A stretch of 64,000 nt of DNA from Nitrospira japonica (GTDB lineage Bacteria > Nitrospirota > Nitrospiria > Nitrospirales > Nitrospiraceae). Made by a program: the position numbers and the translations under genes. Shown here piece by piece: positions 1 to 8,405 of this stretch (position 1 is its first letter; the number at the start of each line of letters is the position of its first letter). Below the pieces are notes generated by a model. That model searched no databases. It saw only the letters and a program-made list of their open reading frames with translations, and was not told the DNA's origin. The DNA lies in assembly GCF_900169565.1 (NCBI RefSeq), contig NZ_LT828648.1, positions 1,304,876 through 1,368,875 on the forward strand, in the 5' to 3' direction.

Positions 1-635
1 TCCTTCTTGGTCCCGGTTGACTTCAATCGGGCCAGGAATTCCCGGCGGTAAGGGGAGAACAGTCTGACGTAGGGATCGGTCGTGACCGAGGCCTGTAAGA
101 GGGTCGGACGCTCCTTGAAACCGATCACCAAATATTGAGTGGTCGTTTTCTCGTCTCCCGTTTCATAGAGCGCGGAAGAGTCGAAGCTGGATTCAGTCGA
201 TAGGCCCGGGACGTGGAGATAGAATTCCATAACGGGCCTGAGCATGGACAGAGTGTGCCGCAGTGTTGGATACGGGTCCAAATCCAGACCGGTGCGAAAC
301 GTATAAAGAACGCCGGCGAGTACTCCATCCTCGTCGAAAAAATACGACTCGTCCCCGTGGAGAGGGCTTTGGTCGGCGGGAACCATAAGTTCTTGTCCCG
401 TTCCCCACGGCGTCACCTTCAAGGCAGACGGTGGATGCTGCTGGAGAAAGTGTTCCTTGCGCTCGCACAGGGAAGCGGATTTCAGGAGTGCAAGGTCACT
501 TTCCGACGGGGGAAGATTCGCTTGTCGCGGGTTTGGCGTTTCGCAGGCCCCCAGAAGAAAGGCCAATCCGACGAGGCCGGCGGCAACGACGCCGGTACGG
601 CGAGGAGGATCGTTGCGCGTCCCCGGAAGCATCAT
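1..635 (-). CDS. Putative lipoprotein, C-terminus cut by window edge
   Basis: Reading the minus strand from the ATG at 635 gives at least 211 codons without a stop before the left edge, so the C-terminus is missing. The N-terminus has basic residues (RNDPPRR), a hydrophobic stretch and a lipobox-like LLGAC at about residues 28-32, so the mature protein should be a lipid-anchored envelope protein. The rest is soluble-looking and contains no motif I recognise. A second ATG follows immediately at 632. No clear ribosome binding site is visible. It lies upstream of another small lipoprotein gene on the same strand, but about 110 bases separate them. Function unknown. Confidence 0.7.
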   Translation of the reverse strand, partial: MMLPGTRNDPPRRTGVVAAGLVGLAFLLGACETPNPRQANLPPSESDLALLKSASLCERKEHFLQQHPPSALKVTPWGTGQELMVPADQSPLHGDESYFFDEDGVLAGVLYTFRTGLDLDPYPTLRHTLSMLRPVMEFYLHVPGLSTESSFDSSALYETGDEKTTTQYLVIGFKERPTLLQASVTTDPYVRLFSPYRREFLARLKSTGTKK

Positions 636-748
636 GGAGCCGAGGATACAGAAACTCTATATTGATTGCCAGCCATGCAACAACCGCCGGGCCCTTCCCT
701 CGAAGGAATGAGGCCGGCGGCCGTGAAGCGTTGAGGAAGGGAGTCGAA

Positions 749-1081
749 TCAGCGGCGCTGATTGTCCAGCATCGAGTCTTCGCTGGTATAGCCGAAGAGG
801 TAGGGCGCCTGACTCGGCACAGCATAGAACGGGCGATTGATGCCATAGTCGAGCACTTGACCCACTGGGTGGAGAACAAAGGCCGTCCAGCGCAAGGGAT
901 GGTCGTTCAAGGGCGCGCCGGCCGCGACATCGGTATAAACCAGTGAGGTGCTATCCATGACGCTGTAGATGCTGGCTGGTGCGATGTAATCTCCATTGGC
1001 ATCGACCGTCTGTTTGTTGGCTGTACAAGCGGCGAGCGCCAGTAGCAGGAGGGCCCCCATGGCACGAGCTGTCGTCTTCAT
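749..1081 (-). CDS. Small putative lipoprotein, unknown function
   Basis: A 110-residue protein with a lipoprotein signal (MKTTARAMGALLLLALAAC, Cys about residue 19). A purine-rich AAGAGGG lies six bases before the ATG at 1081, which I prefer over the ATG two codons upstream because the latter would directly abut the ribosome binding site. The mature part is about 90 residues and rich in aromatic and proline residues, with no recognisable domain. It is followed on the same strand by the truncated lipoprotein gene at the window start. Probably an envelope protein. Confidence 0.7.
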   Translation of the reverse strand: MKTTARAMGALLLLALAACTANKQTVDANGDYIAPASIYSVMDSTSLVYTDVAAGAPLNDHPLRWTAFVLHPVGQVLDYGINRPFYAVPSQAPYLFGYTSEDSMLDNQRR

Positions 1082-1225
1082 GTGCATCCCTCTTAATCGG
1101 TAGAGTTCGATGTCGACGAACTGAAGTGTAGCCGACGTCCGGATATCTGTCCAGAATTCGGAAGATTTCAGCTAGAGGAGCCTAAACTAAAGGCTGGCGG
1201 GACCCTTACCGCACTGCTGGGGGGA

Positions 1226-1300
1226 TGGTGGGCGATACAGGTATCGAACCTGTGGCCTCTTCCGTGTGAAGGAAGCGCTCTGCCACTGAGCTAATCGCCC
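1226..1300 (-). tRNA. tRNA-Val (anticodon CAC)
   Basis: The minus strand folds as a cloverleaf: acceptor GGGCGAT/ATCGCCC, D arm GCTC/GAGC, anticodon stem CTTCC/GGAAG around loop TTCACAC (anticodon CAC, reading GUG), and T arm ACAGG/CCTGT with loop TTCGATA. The discriminator is A and the CCA end is encoded (1226-1228). A promoter lies just upstream. Confidence 0.97.
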
Positions 1301-1310
1301 ACGAGGGCCG

Positions 1311-1339
1311 AGTCTAGCATGGCCCTAACCGCCATTCAA
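1311..1339 (-). promoter_or_regulatory. Sigma70-type promoter of tRNA-Val
   Basis: On the minus strand TTGAAT (1334-1339) and TAGACT (1311-1316) are separated by 17 bases. The mature tRNA begins 10 bases after the -10 box, so transcription would start a few bases before the tRNA 5' end. Confidence 0.6.
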
Positions 1340-1404
1340 CGCAAGAACGTTCATCCCTGAGGCTCCTGCGAGGGTTCGGCAGGCGCTGAACTCTTATGGT
1401 CTCC

Positions 1405-1434
1405 TTGACATCCTCAAAATGAGATTCCTACAAT
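1405..1434 (+). promoter_or_regulatory. Sigma70-type promoter of trmFO
   Basis: TTGACA (1405-1410) and TACAAT (1429-1434) with an 18-base spacer. The predicted start near 1441 lies downstream of an in-frame ATG at 1433, which therefore cannot be the trmFO start; the ATG at 1475 fits. Confidence 0.7.
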
Positions 1435-1474
1435 GCAGCCCTTCACGGTCCATCCCATAGTAGGACTCCTTTCC

Positions 1475-2791
1475 ATGCGTCAAGACATCGTCGTTATCGG
1501 CGGCGGGTTAGCCGGATCCGAAGCGGCTTGGCAGGCGGCCAACCGCGGGGCCAAGGTCACTCTCTACGAGATGCGGCCAAAGGAAATGACGCCGGCCCAC
1601 AAGACGGGAGACTTGGCCGAACTGGTCTGTTCCAACTCTCTCGGCTCCGTGGATTCGTCGACGGCACCCGGAATCCTGAAAGAGGAAATGCGCCGGCTCG
1701 GTTCGCTGATTATCCGAGCCGCGGAGCAGGCGCGCGTTCCGGCGGGCACGGCCCTGGCGGTCGATCGCGAACTGTTTTCGTCCCATGTGACCCGTGCGCT
1801 TGCGAGCCATGCCAACATTCGGATCATGCATGAAGAGATCGCGGACATTCCCCGCGACTGCGTCTGTATCGTTGCCACGGGACCTTTGACCTCGGACAAA
1901 TTGTCGCAGGCCATCGGAGGCCTCGCGCAGTCTCGACACCTCTATTTCTATGACGCGATTTCCCCAATCGTGGACGCCGACTCCATCGACATGAACGTGG
2001 CCTTTCGCGCGTCGCGCTATCAAAAGGGCGGCGACGACTATCTGAATTGTCCAATGGATGAGCCGACGTACGACAAATTTTACGAAGCCCTGCTCGCAGC
2101 CGAAAAGGTGCAGCCGAAAGAATTCGAAAAAACTCCGTATTTCGAGGCCTGCCTTCCGATTGAAGTCATGGCTGAGCGCGGGCGTCAGACCATGCAGTTC
2201 GGGCCGCTGAAGCCGGTGGGACTCGTGGATCCCCGGAGCGGGAGGCGGCCTTTTGCCGTCGTTCAGCTGCGGACCGAGAACAGCCATGGGTCCTGTTACA
2301 ACTTGGTCGGGTTTCAGACGAAGCTGACCTATGGCGAGCAGAAGCGGGTCTTTCGGATGATCCCTGGTTTGGAGCAAGCGGAATTTCTCCGCTACGGCAG
2401 TCTCCACCGCAATACCTTCATCAATGCGCCTCAGTTGCTTCGCAACACGCTTCAGTTCAAGGGCCGGGAATCGCTGCTGTTTGCCGGGCAGCTGGTCGGG
2501 GTCGAAGGCTATACGGATTCCGCGGCGATGGGAGGGCTCGCGGGAATCAACGCGGCCCGGGTGTTGACCGGTGAGGCCTTGCTGTCGCCTCCGCCGACGA
2601 CCGCGCACGGCAGCCTTGTGGCCCATATCACGACCTCGGATGCCGGAAATTTTCAACCGATGAATGCGAATTTCGGCCTCTTTCCGCCGCTTGCCGCATC
2701 GATACGAGACAAGTCGCAAAAGCGTCGTCTCATCGCCGAACGCGCGCTGACGGACTTTGCCGCATGGATGGCGCAATCCGGGCTTTCATAG
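1475..2791 (+). CDS. trmFO: tRNA uracil-54 methyltransferase, folate/FAD-dependent (TrmFO)
   Basis: Methylates U54 of the tRNA T-loop to ribothymidine using methylenetetrahydrofolate and FADH2, in the cytoplasm. The 438-residue protein starts with the FAD-binding dinucleotide motif GGGLAG (residues 9-14) and has the family's characteristic CSNSLGS, GFQTKL and [17 protein letters not shown] segments; its length is normal for the family. An in-frame ATG 42 bases upstream would lie before the predicted transcription start, so 1475 was chosen. The last 28 bases overlap the start of xerC, indicating translational coupling. The trmFO-xerC pairing is widespread in bacteria. Confidence 0.96.
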   Translation: MRQDIVVIGGGLAGSEAAWQAANRGAKVTLYEMRPKEMTPAHKTGDLAELVCSNSLGSVDSSTAPGILKEEMRRLGSLIIRAAEQARVPAGTALAVDRELFSSHVTRALASHANIRIMHEEIADIPRDCVCIVATGPLTSDKLSQAIGGLAQSRHLYFYDAISPIVDADSIDMNVAFRASRYQKGGDDYLNCPMDEPTYDKFYEALLAAEKVQPKEFEKTPYFEACLPIEVMAERGRQTMQFGPLKPVGLVDPRSGRRPFAVVQLRTENSHGSCYNLVGFQTKLTYGEQKRVFRMIPGLEQAEFLRYGSLHRNTFINAPQLLRNTLQFKGRESLLFAGQLVGVEGYTDSAAMGGLAGINAARVLTGEALLSPPPTTAHGSLVAHITTSDAGNFQPMNANFGLFPPLAASIRDKSQKRRLIAERALTDFAAWMAQSGLS

Positions 2792-3717
2792 CGTTTCTAC
2801 GTGCCGAGCGGCGCGCCTCGCCCGAAACCCTGCGCGGCTATACGGCGGATCTTCGTCAATTCCACGGGTTTCTGCTGTCCCATCGTCTGGCCACGATCCC
2901 CGTCGATCCCGGCGTCCTCTCGCGCGAGGCCGTGCGGGCGTACCTTCAGTGGCTGGATCGAGACGGGATACGGCGCAGTTCCCTGGCGCGAAAGCTGGCC
3001 AGTCTCCGGAGCTTCTACCGATTCCTGGTGCGCGATGGACTCGTCGAGTGCGATCCCACGCAGGATATCCGGACCCCTAAACAGCCCAAACTGCTTCCTC
3101 GCGTCTTGACGAAGGAGGAGGCGGCTGCTGTGATGACGACTTCCCCGGATGCACGGCCACAGTCGGCCCGGGATTGTGCATTGCTGGAAACCCTCTATTC
3201 GACTGGTGCCCGAGTCAGCGAGGTGGCTGCGCTGGACCTGGGGGATGTCCGCTGCTCCGAAGGCATCGTCCGTCTCCGCGGAAAGGGGCGAAAGGAACGG
3301 CTTGTGCCTATCGGGGAGGTGGCGCTTCGAGCGATCGCGGAATACCTGAAGCAGCAGCCGATTCTTTTACGAACGGCCGGCCTCTCGACGGGGCTCCGGT
3401 CGCCCTTGTTTCGCAATCACAGAGGAGGACGATTGACGACCAGGAGCGTCGCCCGTATCGTCGCGCGGCATTCCAGCGGCTTGACCGGAGGGCCGGTCAG
3501 TCCCCATACCTTGCGCCATTCGTTTGCGACGCATCTCCTCGACGAGGGGGCGGATCTGCGATCGATTCAAGAGATGTTGGGGCATGCCTCGTTGAGTACG
3601 ACTCAGAAATATACCCACGTCACCATGGATCACCTGTTGGCCGTCTACGACAAGGCCCATCCGAGAGCCGATCCTCCCGCACGGGATCCGGAGCGGAAAA
3701 ATTCGAAGGTCCGCTGA
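2764..3717 (+). CDS. xerC: Tyrosine site-specific recombinase XerC
   Basis: Resolves chromosome dimers at dif together with a XerD partner before division. The 317-residue protein has an N-terminal SAM-like core-binding domain (about 1-95) and a C-terminal catalytic domain with the expected set R150, K174, H248, R251, H274 and the nucleophile Y283. The sequence [19 protein letters not shown] is typical of XerC/XerD. It overlaps trmFO by 28 bases in another frame. The C-terminus carries an unusual charged tail of about 20 residues. In many bacteria hslV and hslU follow xerC; here argB follows after 89 bases instead. XerC is assigned over XerD mainly from the trmFO context. Confidence 0.9.
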   Translation: MDGAIRAFIAFLRAERRASPETLRGYTADLRQFHGFLLSHRLATIPVDPGVLSREAVRAYLQWLDRDGIRRSSLARKLASLRSFYRFLVRDGLVECDPTQDIRTPKQPKLLPRVLTKEEAAAVMTTSPDARPQSARDCALLETLYSTGARVSEVAALDLGDVRCSEGIVRLRGKGRKERLVPIGEVALRAIAEYLKQQPILLRTAGLSTGLRSPLFRNHRGGRLTTRSVARIVARHSSGLTGGPVSPHTLRHSFATHLLDEGADLRSIQEMLGHASLSTTQKYTHVTMDHLLAVYDKAHPRADPPARDPERKNSKVR

Positions 3718-3806
3718 CATTCTGGAGCGGCGCATCTGTGCGTGCCGCGTCGATCATGATAAGGTAACGTCCTGCTGATACGGCCATTGCCTGTGAGGAG
3801 CGCGGA

Positions 3807-4703
3807 ATGAACAAGTTGATCAAGAAAGCCAGTGTGCTGATCGAGGCGTTGCCCTATATCCGCACGTTCCGGGGCAAGACCGTCGTGATCAAGTATGGCG
3901 GCAATGCAATGATCGAGTCTTCGCTCAAGGAACGGTTTGCGCAGGACGTCGTGCTCCTCAAGTACGTCGGTCTCAATCCGGTCATCATCCACGGCGGCGG
4001 GCCGCAGATCGACAAGATGCTCGATCGGCTCGGCATCGAATCCAAGTTTCTTCACGGCGTCCGCGTGACGAGTGAGGCTACGATGGAGATCGTGGAAATG
4101 GTCTTGGCGGGAAAGATCAACATGGAGATCACCGATCTCATCACCCGGCACGGCGGCAGCGCGGTTGGTCTCAGCGGGAAGGACGGCGGTCTGATTCTGA
4201 GCAAGCCGCTGACGGCCAAGGCGTGGGCGGAAAGCCTGGAACGGGATTTTGACGGGGACGATGCTGAAAGCGATTTCGGATTTGTCGGTGATATCGAAAA
4301 GGTGGATCCCAGTCTACTCTTGAAACTGCAGGGCGATCACTATATCCCCGTGATCGCTCCCATCGGGACCGATCGGGAGGGAAACACCTATAACATCAAT
4401 GCCGACCTGGTGGCCGGAGCCATCGCGGGGGCCTTGCGCGCCGAAAAACTCGTGATGATGACGGACATCAAGGGGATTCGGGATGCGAACGGCCGCCATC
4501 TCTCGACCGTGTCCCGGAAAGACGTGCAGCGCATGGTGAAAAAGGGCACGATCACGGAAGGCATGCTTCCGAAGGTCCATGCCTGTTTGGACGCGCTCGA
4601 GCAGGGTGCCGCCAAAGCCCACATCATCGATGGGAGGACTCCACACGCCGTCCTCCTCGAGATTTTTACCCATAAAGGCATCGGAACCGAGATCACGTCG
4701 TAA
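3807..4703 (+). CDS. argB: Acetylglutamate kinase
   Basis: Phosphorylates N-acetylglutamate with ATP, the second step of arginine biosynthesis. The 298-residue protein belongs to the amino acid kinase family: VIKYGGNAM (about 27-35) holds the catalytic Lys and phosphate-binding glycines, HGGGPQI (62-68) binds substrate, and NINAD contributes near the C-terminal half. A ribosome binding site (GAGGAGCG) precedes the ATG. The long N-terminal helix before the kinase core is typical of arginine-sensitive, hexameric enzymes, so feedback inhibition is likely but inferred. No other arg gene is in the window; the next gene is an unrelated peptidase. Confidence 0.96.
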   Translation: MNKLIKKASVLIEALPYIRTFRGKTVVIKYGGNAMIESSLKERFAQDVVLLKYVGLNPVIIHGGGPQIDKMLDRLGIESKFLHGVRVTSEATMEIVEMVLAGKINMEITDLITRHGGSAVGLSGKDGGLILSKPLTAKAWAESLERDFDGDDAESDFGFVGDIEKVDPSLLLKLQGDHYIPVIAPIGTDREGNTYNINADLVAGAIAGALRAEKLVMMTDIKGIRDANGRHLSTVSRKDVQRMVKKGTITEGMLPKVHACLDALEQGAAKAHIIDGRTPHAVLLEIFTHKGIGTEITS

Positions 4704-4724
4704 CCGGACGTAGTCACCCCTCTC

Positions 4725-5597
4725 GTGTCGACCCGTCGCGCCATCATTCTCCGCCATCTTCGGGCACTCGCGCATGAACGCCACCCGGACGCCGCGCCGC
4801 AGGCGTTGCGACAGGCCGCCGAGTATTTGGCGGATGAATTCTCCGGCCTCGGCTGGGCGACGACACGGCGGACGTTTCATGCGCGCGGCCGGACGTTCGA
4901 CAACATTCTCGCCGCCTGCGTTGAGCGCCGGGAGAGGCAGGCGGCGGCGCCGCTCCTCATCGGCGCGCATTATGATACGGTGGTCGGAAGTCCGGGCGCC
5001 GACGACAATGCAAGCGGACTGGTCGTGCTGCTCGAATTGGCGGATGCCCTTCGCAAGGTTCAGCTGCCCAGGCCCGTGTGGCTGGCGGCGTTCAATCTCG
5101 AGGAAGAAGGATTGCTGGGGAGCAAGACCTTTGCGGACGAGCTTCGGCGCGCGAAGCAGCCCTTCGGTGGAGCGATCATCCTCGAGTGTGTCGGATACGC
5201 GGTGAATAAGGAGGGGTCGCAGCGCAAGCCGCCAGGCATCCCGATCGCCGTTCCCACCGTGGGGAATTTTCTTGGCATAGTCGGCAATGAAGCGTCGCAC
5301 GGTCTGGCCGACGCCATGGCCCGGAGTGCGAAACACCGGGTCCCGGCGCTCGAGACGTTGACCATGATCGTGCCGGGCCGTGGAGAACAGCTTCCTGATA
5401 CCCGGCGAAGCGATCATGCCGCATTTTGGGATGCAGGATTCCCCGCGGTCATGTTGACGGATACCGCAAACTTCAGAAATCCTCACTATCATCGACCGAC
5501 CGACGAGATCGAAACCTTGAATCTCGACTTTCTCGAGCGAGTGGCCGCCGCCGTCGCGGCAATGGCTCAGCTTCCCGTGGAGCGGGATTTGTCATGA
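4725..5597 (+). CDS. M28-family zinc metallopeptidase
   Basis: Predicted aminopeptidase-type dizinc hydrolase. The 290-residue protein shows the M28 ligand set: H and D in GAHYDTVVGSPGADDNASG, the catalytic EEEG, a downstream acidic ligand (LECVGY), and a C-terminal His in NPHYHRPTDEIET. It starts with GTG at 4725, 21 bases after argB, without a clear ribosome binding site. No signal peptide is visible, so it is probably cytoplasmic, unlike many secreted M28 enzymes. Its stop overlaps the ATG of the next gene (ATGA), implying coupled translation. The physiological peptide substrate cannot be read from the sequence. Confidence 0.85.
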   Translation: MSTRRAIILRHLRALAHERHPDAAPQALRQAAEYLADEFSGLGWATTRRTFHARGRTFDNILAACVERRERQAAAPLLIGAHYDTVVGSPGADDNASGLVVLLELADALRKVQLPRPVWLAAFNLEEEGLLGSKTFADELRRAKQPFGGAIILECVGYAVNKEGSQRKPPGIPIAVPTVGNFLGIVGNEASHGLADAMARSAKHRVPALETLTMIVPGRGEQLPDTRRSDHAAFWDAGFPAVMLTDTANFRNPHYHRPTDEIETLNLDFLERVAAAVAAMAQLPVERDLS

Positions 5598-6319
5598 CGC
5601 GTCGTCTCGTGATCCGATCATCCACCAGCGCGGCCGTCCGGCGGGTGTTCGACCGGCTGGAATATCGGACGCTCGGATCGGTCTATTGCTATGAGGGGGG
5701 CGATGAATTCTGGCGTGCCAGACGAGAGCCTTGCCGGCGACTTGGGCTTCGAGTGGCCCGGAACCTTATCGGCCACTTGCCGCGGTCGGGACGAAGTCTA
5801 TACGTTGGGGCGGGAGTGGCCGAGTTACCGGCGCTCGTGACGGAAGTCCTCGAGCGGGGGCGCGCGGTGATGGCGCACAATCTTCGCCGAGCGGAAGTCG
5901 CGGTGCTCAATCGGGCCTGCCGGGGAACCGGCGTACGGTTCAATGCAACGGATGCAGCGACAGCGGGGGGGTTCTACGATCATATCTGGATCGTCAGCGT
6001 GTTGAACGATCCCGAGCGATTTCCCCATTTGGCGCCATTGTCGTATGGCCGCGCCGACCCCGTCAGTTTCGATCCGGTCGAGTTTGCGAGAGAACGTCGC
6101 ATCGTGCGATCGATCGTGGACCGGTGCTTGCCCAAACTAAGGCTGCCGGGCGTGGTCACCACCTCGGCCGAGGAAGTGGTCTGGATTGCCGATTGGTGTC
6201 ACCGGCATCGGATTCCCTATCTCGTGGGGAGGCGCCAATATCCCACCGCCCTGGTCGGGGATCCCATCTGCATCATGAGAATCGGGGCGCGGCGGAAAAG
6301 AATCCGGGCAGGTTGCTAG
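5594..6319 (+). CDS. Unknown protein with a Rossmann-like, methyltransferase-type segment
   Basis: A 241-residue protein that I do not recognise. It starts at the ATG overlapping the stop of the M28 peptidase gene by four bases; a longer in-frame ORF reaching 5426 would run through the peptidase coding region. Around residues 57-100 a beta-turn-alpha pattern (SLYVGAGVAELPALV, then AHNLRRAEVAVLNRA) resembles motifs I-II of SAM-dependent methyltransferases, and FYDHIWIVSVLND could be motif IV. It has no signal peptide. The 3' end overlaps the convergent carbonic anhydrase gene by four bases. Methyltransferase activity is a weak inference. Confidence 0.75.
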   Translation: MTRRLVIRSSTSAAVRRVFDRLEYRTLGSVYCYEGGDEFWRARREPCRRLGLRVARNLIGHLPRSGRSLYVGAGVAELPALVTEVLERGRAVMAHNLRRAEVAVLNRACRGTGVRFNATDAATAGGFYDHIWIVSVLNDPERFPHLAPLSYGRADPVSFDPVEFARERRIVRSIVDRCLPKLRLPGVVTTSAEEVVWIADWCHRHRIPYLVGRRQYPTALVGDPICIMRIGARRKRIRAGC

Positions 6320-6855
6320 AAGCGGAATCCGGGGGGCGATGCCGAGGCGCCACCCATGTACAGCCGCGCATACCTGACGTAGTTCTGAGCAGATTCCCTG
6401 ATCCAGCCCAGTTCCTTCTCCGTCACCGGGCGCTTGACCTTGGCCGGGGAACCGAGGATCAGGCTTTTCGGCGGCACGACCGTTCCCTCGGTGATCAATG
6501 AGCCGGCGCCGATGATGCAGTCTTCACCGATCTGCGCGCCGTCCATCACGATCGATCCCATGCCGACCAGAACGCGGTCCCTGATCGTGCACCCGTGCAG
6601 CACCACGCTGTGGCCGATCGTGACGTCATCGCCGATGGTCAGCGGGTGCGTGTCATGCGTGACGTGCAACATCGAGAGATCCTGAACGTTGGTGCGATGC
6701 CCGATTCTGATGAAATGGACGTCGCCCCGGATGACGGCGTGGAACCATACGCTGCAGTTCTCGCCCATCACGACGTCGCCGATGACGATGCCGGTGTCTT
6801 CGATATAGCAGGAAGCGGGCACCGTGGGGGCAATGCCTTGGAAGGTTCGAAGCAT
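6316..6855 (-). CDS. Gamma-carbonic anhydrase family protein
   Basis: A 179-residue left-handed beta-helix protein built of hexapeptide repeats (IGDVVMGENCSVW, IGDDVTIGHSVVLHG, IGEDCIIGAGSLI). The three zinc-ligand histidines of the family are recognisable in HVTHDTH and GHSVVLHG. Members hydrate CO2 in some organisms, while others (YrdA, PaaY type) are CoA-thioesterases or uncharacterised, so the reaction is uncertain. No signal peptide; cytoplasmic trimer expected. It is divergent from rimO, with both promoters in the 79-base gap. A GAGG ribosome binding site overlaps the predicted transcription start. Confidence 0.9.
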   Translation of the reverse strand: MLRTFQGIAPTVPASCYIEDTGIVIGDVVMGENCSVWFHAVIRGDVHFIRIGHRTNVQDLSMLHVTHDTHPLTIGDDVTIGHSVVLHGCTIRDRVLVGMGSIVMDGAQIGEDCIIGAGSLITEGTVVPPKSLILGSPAKVKRPVTEKELGWIRESAQNYVRYARLYMGGASASPPGFRF

Positions 6856-6861
6856 GACCTC

Positions 6862-6890
6862 ACGATAGGGGATGAGGCTGCCGTCTGCAA
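6862..6890 (-). promoter_or_regulatory. Possible promoter of the gamma-carbonic anhydrase gene
   Basis: On the minus strand TTGCAG (6885-6890) and TATCGT (6862-6867) are 17 bases apart. The -10 box ends six bases before the ATG, so the transcript would be leaderless if this is the real promoter; the hexamers match the consensus only moderately. Confidence 0.4.
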
Positions 6891-6897
6891 GCGCTAT

Positions 6898-6927
6898 TTG
6901 ACAGCCTTTTCACCGCTCTCGTAGACT
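6898..6927 (+). promoter_or_regulatory. Sigma70-type promoter of rimO
   Basis: TTGACA (6898-6903) and TAGACT (6922-6927), spacer 18. The -10 box ends seven bases before the rimO ATG at 6935, placing the predicted start at about 6934, so the mRNA would have essentially no 5' leader. Confidence 0.7.
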
Positions 6928-6934
6928 GCTGCAC

Positions 6935-8341
6935 ATGACTGTGCGCCTGATCAAGCCGGATTCCCCTTCACGGAAGCGGTCGTCCCCCGTCTCCGATCGC
7001 AAGACGACGATCGGATTCGTCAATTTGGGCTGCTCCAAGAACCAGGTGGATTCGGAGATCATGCTGGGGACGCTCGTGCAGGACGGATTCGAGTTGACCG
7101 CCGATCCGAAGAAGGCCGAAGTGGTCATCGTCAACACGTGCGGTTTTATCGAAGAAGCCAAACAGGAATCGATCGACACCATCCTCGAACAAAGCAAATT
7201 AAAGACCTCGGGACGCTGCCGGGTCCTGATCGCGGCCGGATGCCTTGCGCAACGCTATCAAGGCGATCTGTTGAAGGAGCTGCCGGAACTGGACGGCGTA
7301 GTGGGGACGGGAGAGTTCGGGCGGATTGCCGAGATTTGCCGCGATCTCCTGGCCCCCAGGAAGCGGCACCGGCGGCTATGGCTCAGCAAGCCCCCCTACC
7401 TATACGACGAATTGGCCCCGCGGCTGCGGCTTGGTACCGCCCACAGTGCTTACGTCAAAATCGCGGAAGGTTGCAACCGCAACTGCGCCTTCTGCGCGAT
7501 TCCGCTGATGAGGGGAAAGCAACGGAGCCGGCCGGTGGAATCCATCGTGGCCGAAGCGCATCGTCTTGCCTCCGAAGGCGTGAAGGAGATCAATTTGATC
7601 TCCCAGGACACCGTCAATTACGGGGTGGACCTTGGAATCCGCCACGGACTCGCGGCGCTCCTGCGTGAATTGGTGAAGGTGAAGGATCTGGTCTGGATCA
7701 GACCCTTCTATCTCTATCCGCAGCAAGTGACCGATGAATTGCTCGACCTGTATGCCGGGGAAGAACGAATCGCGAACTATATCGATATGCCGTTGCAACA
7801 CATCACCGATCGTATGCTGAACCGGATGCACCGGCTGGGGGATCGCGCGGCCATTGAACGGTTGGTGGAGCGTATCAGACGACGGATTCCCGGCGTGACC
7901 TTTCGAACGGCGTTCATCGTCGGGTTTCCCGGTGAAACCGAGGCGGACTTTGAGGCGTTGAAACACTATGTGGAGCGCGCGGAGTTCGATCGGGTGGCGG
8001 CGTTCCTCTACTCGGACGAGGAGGATACGCCTGCGGTCTCGCTGGACGACAAAATCGAGCGGGCGATCATGGAAGAACGCCGCAACGAACTGCTGGCCAT
8101 TCAGGAATCCATCGCCGCAGCGAAAGGCCGAGAACAAATCGGTACGGTCATGGAGGTATTGGTCGACGGACCTTCGGAAGAGACGGAACATCTGCTCCAG
8201 GGCCGACACCAGGGATTGGCCCCGGAAATCGACGGGGTCGTGTACATCAATGACGGAATCGCCGCACCGGGCGACAGGGTCAAAGTCGAGATTAGCGATT
8301 CGGGCGTCTACGATCTCGTCGGACACGTCGTTGACGATTGA
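6935..8341 (+). CDS. rimO: Ribosomal protein S12 methylthiotransferase RimO
   Basis: Radical-SAM enzyme that adds a methylthio group to the conserved aspartate of ribosomal protein S12. The 468-residue protein has the N-terminal UPF0004 domain beginning GFVNLGCSKNQVDSE with its cluster-binding cysteines, the radical-SAM motif CNRNCAFCAIP (CxxxCxxC), and a C-terminal TRAM domain. The family signature ISQDTVNYG distinguishes RimO from MiaB (which has LGQNV). No ribosome binding site precedes the ATG; the promoter position suggests a leaderless transcript. A later in-frame start is possible because the first 25 residues (charged, Pro/Ser rich) precede the conserved domain. Confidence 0.95.
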   Translation: MTVRLIKPDSPSRKRSSPVSDRKTTIGFVNLGCSKNQVDSEIMLGTLVQDGFELTADPKKAEVVIVNTCGFIEEAKQESIDTILEQSKLKTSGRCRVLIAAGCLAQRYQGDLLKELPELDGVVGTGEFGRIAEICRDLLAPRKRHRRLWLSKPPYLYDELAPRLRLGTAHSAYVKIAEGCNRNCAFCAIPLMRGKQRSRPVESIVAEAHRLASEGVKEINLISQDTVNYGVDLGIRHGLAALLRELVKVKDLVWIRPFYLYPQQVTDELLDLYAGEERIANYIDMPLQHITDRMLNRMHRLGDRAAIERLVERIRRRIPGVTFRTAFIVGFPGETEADFEALKHYVERAEFDRVAAFLYSDEEDTPAVSLDDKIERAIMEERRNELLAIQESIAAAKGREQIGTVMEVLVDGPSEETEHLLQGRHQGLAPEIDGVVYINDGIAAPGDRVKVEISDSGVYDLVGHVVDD

Positions 8342-8361
8342 TCGACGCGGGTGACGTATCG

Positions 8362-8393
8362 GAACGGGGCAGCCGTGCCGGCGTGCCCCGTTC
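8362..8393. terminator. Strong hairpin between convergent rimO and degP genes
   Basis: GAACGGGGCA (8362-8371) pairs perfectly with TGCCCCGTTC (8384-8393), and the loop adds GCCG/CGGC, giving about 14 pairs. It sits in the 64-base gap between convergent genes. No T-run follows on either strand, so intrinsic termination is not certain. Confidence 0.55.
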
Positions 8394-8405
8394 TCAGCCA
8401 GTGTG

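Noticed and set aside
1508-2776. 422-codon minus-strand ORF opposite trmFO
   Set aside because: Arg/His-rich product without motifs, antisense to a well-supported gene; a shadow of GC-rich codon usage.
4314-5492. 392-codon minus-strand ORF opposite argB and the M28 peptidase gene
   Set aside because: Same kind of antisense shadow; both sense genes have clear motifs.
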